A stretch of 11,949 bases of DNA from contig NZ_CAMLOV010000167.1 of NCBI RefSeq assembly GCF_946481715.1, positions 1 to 11,949 of the forward strand, written 5' to 3'. Source of the DNA: an uncultured Mucilaginibacter sp. (GTDB lineage Bacteria > Bacteroidota > Bacteroidia > Sphingobacteriales > Sphingobacteriaceae). Both the position numbers and the translations under genes were made by a program. Each line of letters opens with the position of its first letter. Positions within the stretch are counted from its first letter, which is position 1. Shown piece after piece: positions 7,226 through 11,949 of the stretch. A model generated the notes under the pieces. It did not search any database. It saw only the letters and a list, made by a program, of their open reading frames with translations, and was not told the origin of the DNA.

Positions 7226-7260
7226 TTTGAAGAAACTATAACCCCATAGCCTTATATTTG
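7226..7260 (+). promoter_or_regulatory. Bacteroidota-type promoter for the amidohydrolase
   Basis: TATATTTG at 7253-7260 matches the Bacteroidota -7 consensus TAnnTTTG exactly. TTTG at 7226-7229 is the likely -33 element, although the 23-base spacing is a few bases longer than the usual 19-20. The start codon is 25 bases after the -7 box, giving a short leader. Confidence 0.6.
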
Positions 7261-7285
7261 GTGCATTAAGCCCCAAACACCTGCT

Positions 7286-9253
7286 ATGAAAAATTTCCTG
7301 CCCTTTCTTTGCCTTTTTATCATTACCACTGCCAAAGCCCAGGATCTCCCTGCCGATAGCGGCACCTTCCTGCTGCATAAGTTTGAACAGCATATTGGTA
7401 AGGAAACTTATAAGGTTTATAACTACAAGGATTCAAAAAAGTACGTGGTAGTTTTTAAGTTTGTGGATAGGGGTAGCCCGGTGCCGTTGAAGGCAACCCT
7501 AAAAGTAAACCCCGTTGCCGATCCGCTGGAACTTGTCATCAAAGGCAGTACATCGCGGTTTTCCAGTGTAGATGATTCCATTAAGATAAAAGGCAACACG
7601 GCTGCCATCCGCGTAAACGACTCTACCTACACCCAAAAAGTTTTACCCAACACTTTTCCGGTTACCGGCTATTCGCCTGCCACCGTGCAAATGCTGCTGC
7701 TAAAATACTGGAACAACAACAAGCAACCTGCTACCATTAACACGCTTCCATTTGGTGCTTTGCAGATAAAAAAGACGGGTACCGACGTGCTTACCTTCAA
7801 GGGCAAGCCGTTGCCGCTTATCCGTTACACCGTTAGCGGCCTTATTTGGGGTGAGGAATTGCTTTGGACGGATAAAGCCGGCAAACTGATATGCATCCTC
7901 ACTATTGATGCCGAAGGCGATAAAACCGAAATGATGAGCGAGCCGTATGAGGCGCTGCTGCCCGAATTGATTAAACGGGCCGCCGGCTACGGTATGGAGG
8001 CTTTTGCAAAGTCAACCGCTTTGCCGGCATCAGGCAACAAGGTAGTAGCTATTACCGGTGGCAATATTATAGATGTGGAGAAAGGTACTACCATACCCAA
8101 CGGCGTGCTGTTACTGCAGAACGGGTTAATTACCAAAATAGGCAAAGCAGGCATGGCTATACCAAAAGGCGCGCAAATTATAGATGCCAAAGGCAAAAGC
8201 ATATTGCCCGGGCTTTGGGATATGCACGCTCACTTTGAGCAAACCGAGTGGGGGCCGGCTTACCTGGCCGCAGGCGTAACCACCGTGCGCGATTGCGGTA
8301 ACGAACTCGGCTTTATAGATGCCATCCAAAAGGCAATCGACAGCGGTAAAGGCATCGGCCCTAAAATAATTATGGCTGGCATTATAGATGGCAAAGGCCC
8401 CATGGCGCTGGGTATTATACAGGCAGATACCAAGGAGGAAGCCATCAAAGCCGTAGATACCTACAAAGCGCGTGGTTTCGGCCAGATAAAAATATACAGC
8501 TCCATGAAACCCGCCATAGTAAAGGCTGTTTGCGATGAAGCGCATAAGCTTGGGCTTACGGTAACCGGGCACATCCCCAACGGTATGACGCTGAAAGCAG
8601 GCGTAGATTCGGGCATGGATATGGTGAACCATGTGCAATACGTATACAGCATGATGAAACGCAATAAAGACCGCTCGGTAAATTTTGACGACTCCATAAG
8701 CAAAGCTGCTGTCAATTTTTTGGCCGGACGTAAGGTGGTAATAGACCCTACGGTTGGCGTTTACGAGATGGCGTACCGGAATGTAAAGGACGATATCACC
8801 AAAATGGAGCCTGCATTTTATACTTTGCCCTTGCCGCTGCAAACCCAATTTAAAAACACGGGCGAAGATTCGGCAACTGTTGCCAGGTTAACGCCCATGC
8901 TAAACAGTATGCGGCAGATTGTAAAGCGGCTTTATGATGCGGGCGTGCCCATTGTAGCCGGTACCGATATGGGCTTCCCCGGCTTTAGCGTAAGCCGCGA
9001 ACTGGAAATATACGTTGGCGCAGGCTTAACCCCGGCACAGGCGCTAAAAACCGCCACCATAACCCCGGCGCAGGTAATGGGCCTGGCTAAGCAAACCGGC
9101 AGCATCGCCACAGGTAAAAACGCCGATTTGATTATTGTGGATGGCAACCCGCTAAGCAATATCAGCGCTGTGCGGAATGTAAAAGTGGTAATAAAGGCCG
9201 GCAAAGTTTACAGCCCAACGGTGCTGCATAAAATGGTTGGGTTTAGTAAATGA
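7286..9253 (+). CDS. Secreted metal-dependent amidohydrolase
   Basis: The 655-residue product has a Sec signal peptide ending near TTAKAQ (residue 19), so it acts in the periplasm or outside the cell. Residues 20-250 form a beta-rich N-terminal region that I do not recognise. Residues 252-645 are an amidohydrolase of the imidazolonepropionase-like type: a beta-sandwich piece (TGGNIIDVEKG), then the metal ligands H314 and H316 in WDMHAH, the probable carbamylated lysine K402 in QIKIYSS, H429 in TGHIPNG, H449 in NHVQY and D561 in VAGTDMG. The C-terminal GKNADLIIVDGNPL is typical. All catalytic metal ligands are present, so it is probably active. Relatives include prolidase-like peptidases and hydrolases of cyclic amides; the substrate is unknown. 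It has its own promoter-like box and stands alone. Confidence 0.88.
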   Translation: MKNFLPFLCLFIITTAKAQDLPADSGTFLLHKFEQHIGKETYKVYNYKDSKKYVVVFKFVDRGSPVPLKATLKVNPVADPLELVIKGSTSRFSSVDDSIKIKGNTAAIRVNDSTYTQKVLPNTFPVTGYSPATVQMLLLKYWNNNKQPATINTLPFGALQIKKTGTDVLTFKGKPLPLIRYTVSGLIWGEELLWTDKAGKLICILTIDAEGDKTEMMSEPYEALLPELIKRAAGYGMEAFAKSTALPASGNKVVAITGGNIIDVEKGTTIPNGVLLLQNGLITKIGKAGMAIPKGAQIIDAKGKSILPGLWDMHAHFEQTEWGPAYLAAGVTTVRDCGNELGFIDAIQKAIDSGKGIGPKIIMAGIIDGKGPMALGIIQADTKEEAIKAVDTYKARGFGQIKIYSSMKPAIVKAVCDEAHKLGLTVTGHIPNGMTLKAGVDSGMDMVNHVQYVYSMMKRNKDRSVNFDDSISKAAVNFLAGRKVVIDPTVGVYEMAYRNVKDDITKMEPAFYTLPLPLQTQFKNTGEDSATVARLTPMLNSMRQIVKRLYDAGVPIVAGTDMGFPGFSVSRELEIYVGAGLTPAQALKTATITPAQVMGLAKQTGSIATGKNADLIIVDGNPLSNISAVRNVKVVIKAGKVYSPTVLHKMVGFSK

Positions 9254-9305
9254 TTTTTGATTGTTGGGATTACACCGATTGGTTTTGATTACAACGATTT
9301 TAATA
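9252..9305. repeat. Decayed 19-bp tandem repeat
   Basis: GATTACACCGATTGGTTTT (9268-9286) is followed directly by GATTACAACGATTTTAATA (9287-9305), matching at most positions, and a shorter diverged copy GATTTTTGATTGTTGG precedes them at 9252-9267. It begins at the amidohydrolase stop codon. From recall, such GATTACA-NCGATT strings are found between genes in related bacteria. Confidence 0.5.
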
Positions 9306-9393
9306 GGATTTAGGCATTGGCAATGTGTTAGTATTTTCACAAACCGCTATATATCAGGAAGCAATATCAAAACCATATTTCTACTTTAGTTTT

Positions 9394-10140
9394 ATGCCCG
9401 ATTTTAACCAGATCATTTACGCCATTGAAGTGCATTCTGTTGAGGGGATAAACGCGTATTTTAACCAGGGTGGCAACCCCAATGAAACGCACAACGGCAT
9501 CCCTCTTTTTACCAGCATGATAGAAATGTACAGCCGCGGCCCACGGTTTAAAGATTGCATAAGAGCTTTTATAAACGCCGGGCTGGAATTTGAGGACAAG
9601 GCTTTGCTTGCCGTTTTAGCGCACGATGCCGAAATGCTGGAACTGGCTTTAAAACAGCAGCCAGATGCAGCATTCAAAACCTATTCGCTTTTTAATAATA
9701 CCTACACACCGCTAACAGGCGGCACCCTCATGCATTTTTGTGCCGAATACAACAGCCTGGCCTGCGCCAAATTGCTTTTACAATACGGGGCTGATATAAA
9801 CGCAAAAGCAGCTACAGGCGAGTATGGCTTTGGCGGGCATACGCCTATTTTTCACACGGTTAACCAAAACGGCAATTCGTCTAAAGAGATGCTTGATTTC
9901 CTTCTTCAAAACCAAGCCGATACGCTGCTCACAGTAAAAGGCCTGATATGGGGTAAAGGCTACGAGTGGGAAACTTTTTTACCAGCGGTGAACCCGATTA
10001 GTTATGCTATGATGGGTTTGCTACCGCAGATGCACCGTAAAGAAAAAACGGTGGCAGAGGTAGTTGCCTTATTGATAAAGTATACGTTTGGTATTGAGTA
10101 TACGCCCAAAAATGTGCCTAATGCTTATTTAATGCATTAA
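9394..10140 (+). CDS. Ankyrin-repeat protein
   Basis: The product is 248 residues with no signal peptide, so it is probably cytosolic. The clearest repeat covers residues 108-140: GGTLMHFCAEYNSLACAKLL, then LQYGADINAKA, which matches the ankyrin consensus (x-TxLHxAxxxxxxxxxxxLLxxGAdxNxx). A second repeat follows at 149-180 (HTPIFHTVNQNG, then MLDFLLQNQADTLL), and degenerate repeats are likely at 17-65. Ankyrin repeats bind proteins; the partner is unknown. I chose the ATG at 9394 because the longer in-frame GTG start at 9325 would add 23 residues (FSQTAIYQEAISKPYFYFSF) that do not look like an ankyrin start or a signal peptide. A near-consensus TACTTTAG lies at 9382-9389, too close to the ATG for a normal promoter. 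Confidence 0.8.
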   Translation: MPDFNQIIYAIEVHSVEGINAYFNQGGNPNETHNGIPLFTSMIEMYSRGPRFKDCIRAFINAGLEFEDKALLAVLAHDAEMLELALKQQPDAAFKTYSLFNNTYTPLTGGTLMHFCAEYNSLACAKLLLQYGADINAKAATGEYGFGGHTPIFHTVNQNGNSSKEMLDFLLQNQADTLLTVKGLIWGKGYEWETFLPAVNPISYAMMGLLPQMHRKEKTVAEVVALLIKYTFGIEYTPKNVPNAYLMH

Positions 10141-10158
10141 GGCAATGCTACTTAATGC
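10134..10158 (+). terminator. Hairpin overlapping the ankyrin-gene stop codon
   Basis: GCATTAAG (10134-10141) is exactly complementary to CTTAATGC (10151-10158), with a nine-base loop. The 5' arm contains the TAA stop codon. The 3' side is followed by CCCCCGG, not a T-run, so it may be an RNA-end stabiliser and not a classical terminator. Confidence 0.35.
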
Positions 10159-10205
10159 CCCCGGCGAATCAACTAAAAAATCCTAAACTTTTTAATAAAA
10201 AAATA

Positions 10206-10236
10206 TTCTGTGGTGGTTGAATTACCCTTATCTTCA
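10206..10236 (+). promoter_or_regulatory. Possible promoter for the beta-barrel gene
   Basis: TATCTTCA (10229-10236) matches the -7 consensus TAnnTTTG at four of six fixed positions, and TTCTG (10206-10210) lies 18 bases upstream in the -33 position. The AT-rich DNA before it supports a promoter here. The match is weak. Confidence 0.25.
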
Positions 10237-10255
10237 CGGCAGCTTAAACCATACG

Positions 10256-10837
10256 ATGAAATTTATACTCCCTGCCGCTATCGCCTTATTTACAATCTGT
10301 TCCATATCTTCACAAGCACAAAAGCTTTCTAAAACCGACTCTTTAAACAATGTTTACGCCAATAAAAAAGCGCGCAGTGTTTATTTTGAAGCGCTTGGCC
10401 CCGGGTTAGCTTATTCTTTCAACTACGATACACGGTTTAAAAACCGCCAGGACGGCCTGGGTGGCCGCGCCGGTATCAGCTATTTTGCCAGTAGCGGAGA
10501 TAAACTTTTCACCGTACCGGTAGTGATTAACTATTTATTAGGTAAAGAAGGCCACTATTTTGAAATAGGCGCAGGTGCCACGTTTTACCATGTCAATTCC
10601 GACGGTTTTACTGATTTATTTGGCTATGATAATTACGAATACACCCTTTACCCCGACGGTAGCTATCAGGCGCCACAACGCAATTCGGAAACGGGTGTGT
10701 ATGGGTCGCTCAACTTTGGTTACCGCTATCAGCCGGTTAGCGGCGGCTTTAGCTTTCGGGGTGGTTTTAGCCCTGTATTTTCCTCGCACGATTTTATTCC
10801 CTACTGGCCTTATTTAAGCTTTGGGTATTCGTTTTAA
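10256..10837 (+). CDS. Small outer-membrane beta-barrel protein
   Basis: The 193-residue product starts with a Sec signal peptide ending SISSQAQ (residue 22). The remainder alternates polar and hydrophobic residues in strands with many Tyr, Phe and Gly, such as YFEIGAGATFYHV (101-113) and SLNFGYRYQP (151-160). It ends YLSFGYSF; a terminal Phe after alternating aromatics is the usual signal for insertion by the BAM complex. About eight strands would fit this length, but I did not model them. The ATG at 10256 is chosen over an in-frame TTG at 10217 because the signal peptide begins there. Its role is unknown. A strong hairpin follows the stop directly, so it is probably transcribed apart from the lpxR-like gene. 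Confidence 0.8.
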   Translation: MKFILPAAIALFTICSISSQAQKLSKTDSLNNVYANKKARSVYFEALGPGLAYSFNYDTRFKNRQDGLGGRAGISYFASSGDKLFTVPVVINYLLGKEGHYFEIGAGATFYHVNSDGFTDLFGYDNYEYTLYPDGSYQAPQRNSETGVYGSLNFGYRYQPVSGGFSFRGGFSPVFSSHDFIPYWPYLSFGYSF

Positions 10838-10874
10838 TTAGAAAAAGCGAGGTAATTACCCTTGCTTTTTCTAA
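10838..10874 (+). terminator. Strong intrinsic terminator after the beta-barrel gene
   Basis: TTAGAAAAAGCGAGG (10838-10852) pairs with CCTTGCTTTTTCTAA (10860-10874) over 15 positions with one G-U wobble and a seven-base loop; two further A-T pairs extend it into the stop codon. The 3' arm carries TTTTT and is followed by TTT. The loop region contains the palindrome GGTAATTACC. Confidence 0.8.
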
Positions 10875-10900
10875 TTTAGCAAAGCTTTTATAAACCCTTG

Positions 10901-11854
10901 ATGAAAATTAAACTTTTTGCTTTAGCTGCCTGCATGTTTGCCGGCATAAACACATTTGCACAAACCCGCGGGCACGAATTTGGCTTGCAATCTGATAACG
11001 ATTCGTTTTTGGCGCAAGGGAGCGACAGGTATTACACCAACGGTATTTTTTTATTTTACCGCAAAGCGCTGGATGCAAGTAAGAACGAAAAGCTGGCCAA
11101 TAAAATACTGGGGATTGAAGCGGGGCAGAAATTGTATAATCCGCAATCGGCGGCCATCCCATCCCTAAATTACCTCGATAGGCCATTTGCGGGCTATTTA
11201 TACGTAGGCGCATCCCTAAATTTGCTTTATAAAAGCGAAAGCAATTTAAAGCTAACCGCAAAAGTTGGTGTTGTTGGCCCTGCATCCGGCGGGCGTGGCG
11301 CGCAGGAATTTATACATACAACATTTGGTTTTTACCCACCCGAAGGCTGGGAATACCAGATCAGGAATGATGTGGAGTTAAACCTCTCGGCAGAATACAA
11401 CAAGCTGCTTGCTCGGGGTTCGTGGATAGACGTTTCGGCAGCTACCTACGCAAACCTGGGTACCGGCTTTGTTAGCGCCGGCGCTGGCCCGCTAATCCGT
11501 TTCGGCAACTTTAACCAGTTGTTCCAGTCGGCAAGCACGCAAAGCACGGCATCAAAAGGCAAAAACAGCCTGCTGCACCAGCATGAATTTTTCCTATACT
11601 ACAAACCACAGGCAAACGTAATTGGCTACGATGCCACCATACAAGGCAGCATGTTTAAAGACCACCCCGAAGCAGGCACCATGGAAGTTACCAAAGATAT
11701 CCGGCATTTTATTTTCAGTAACGAGGTGGGCGCAAATTATGTAAGCGGCCGGTTTGTTTACGGCTTAGCTGCCATATTCAACACAAAAGATGTAAAATAC
11801 CAGGCAAAGGCGCACCAATGGGGTTCGGTAACATTATTGTACCGGTTTAATTAA
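10901..11854 (+). CDS. LpxR-family outer-membrane lipid A deacylase homologue
   Basis: The 317-residue product has a signal peptide ending NTFAQ (residue 21). The mature protein begins with the LpxR (DUF2219) signature: LQSDNDSF (29-36), then DRYYTNGI (42-49) and DRPFAGYLY (93-101). Q135 and H139 in AQEFIHTTFG have the same four-residue spacing as the active-site Gln and His of Salmonella LpxR, with PPEGWEYQ following. Salmonella LpxR is a 12-stranded outer-membrane barrel that removes the 3'-O-linked acyl chains of lipid A in a calcium-dependent reaction; the product here would remodel lipid A in the same way if active. It ends LLYRFN, a barrel-like end. I chose the ATG at 10901 over the TTG one codon earlier. 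The last eight bases overlap the convergent minus-strand gene. Confidence 0.85.
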   Translation: MKIKLFALAACMFAGINTFAQTRGHEFGLQSDNDSFLAQGSDRYYTNGIFLFYRKALDASKNEKLANKILGIEAGQKLYNPQSAAIPSLNYLDRPFAGYLYVGASLNLLYKSESNLKLTAKVGVVGPASGGRGAQEFIHTTFGFYPPEGWEYQIRNDVELNLSAEYNKLLARGSWIDVSAATYANLGTGFVSAGAGPLIRFGNFNQLFQSASTQSTASKGKNSLLHQHEFFLYYKPQANVIGYDATIQGSMFKDHPEAGTMEVTKDIRHFIFSNEVGANYVSGRFVYGLAAIFNTKDVKYQAKAHQWGSVTLLYRFN

Positions 11855-11949
11855 TATCGAAGTTCTTTTTGCGGCTCTCTTTTTTATCGGCTTGCGCTTT
11901 TTTATTGCCAAGCCGGGCAAGTTTAGCGGCTTTGCTTACTTTCAGTTTC
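11847..11949 (-). CDS. 3' end of a Lys-rich protein, possibly an ArfB-type peptide-release factor
   Basis: The last 33 codons of a minus-strand gene are visible; the rest lies beyond the window. The tail reads KLKVSKAAKLARLGNKKAQA and then DKKESRKKNFDIN, highly basic and without gaps in the frame. The pattern K-x-S-K-A-x-K-x-x-R-L-x-x-K-K resembles the basic C-terminal tail of ArfB/YaeJ, which inserts in the ribosomal mRNA channel to rescue stalled ribosomes. Basic tails also occur on ribosomal proteins, RNA helicases and pseudouridine synthases, so the identity is open. Its TAA (11847-11849 in reverse) and the lpxR-like TAA share the palindrome TTAATTAA. Confidence 0.55.
   Translation of the reverse strand, partial: KLKVSKAAKLARLGNKKAQADKKESRKKNFDIN

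Noticed and set aside
8126..8848. A 240-codon minus-strand ORF inside the amidohydrolase gene
   Set aside because: It lies wholly antisense to a gene with all catalytic motifs, has no recognisable domain, and its composition is that expected from complementing this coding sequence.
9325..9393. A GTG start 23 codons upstream of the ankyrin-repeat protein
   Set aside because: The added residues do not resemble an ankyrin start or a signal peptide, and the ATG at 9394 is more likely.

Overview
The window looks like chromosomal DNA from a Bacteroidota species, most likely of the Sphingobacteriaceae (Mucilaginibacter/Pedobacter type). The reasons are a Bacteroidota-style lipoprotein signal followed by CKKD, a TAnnTTTG promoter box, starts without clear Shine-Dalgarno sequences, a MuiA-family surface protein, and a structured element resembling the Flavo-1 RNA motif. 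This placement rests on sequence style and protein families, not on a database search.

Layout. 1-1479 (+) is the 3' part of a MuiA-like (DUF4140/DUF4139) gene. Four bases later comes nuoN (1484-2992, +), the membrane subunit N of respiratory complex I. A sialate O-acetylesterase-like lipoprotein gene (3015-4472, -) converges on nuoN. The 449-base gap that follows (4473-4921) holds a structured-RNA candidate, then a 108-residue protein of unknown function (4922-5248, +). The ammonium channel gene amtB (5376-6683, +) has three copies of an 8-bp AT-rich word upstream and a strong terminator downstream. A low-GC 114-residue orphan (6809-7153, +) lies inside a 16-bp perfect inverted repeat. Next are a secreted amidohydrolase with a promoter-like box (7286-9253, +), an ankyrin-repeat protein (9394-10140, +), a small outer-membrane beta-barrel protein (10256-10837, +), a strong hairpin, an LpxR-family lipid A deacylase homologue (10901-11854, +), and the 3' end of a minus-strand gene (11847-11949) whose stop codon shares a palindrome with the lpxR-like stop.

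How it fits together. The window is mainly housekeeping and cell-envelope genes in small transcription units, with no single pathway. The products act in the inner membrane (NuoN, AmtB), in the periplasm or on the surface (esterase lipoprotein, MuiA-like protein, amidohydrolase) and in the outer membrane (beta-barrel, LpxR-like). I found no complete undescribed multi-gene system. The points most worth a second look are the structured RNA at 4706-4830, the low-GC cassette at 6690-7201, the TonB-plug-like insert in the MuiA-like protein, and the repeated octamer before amtB.
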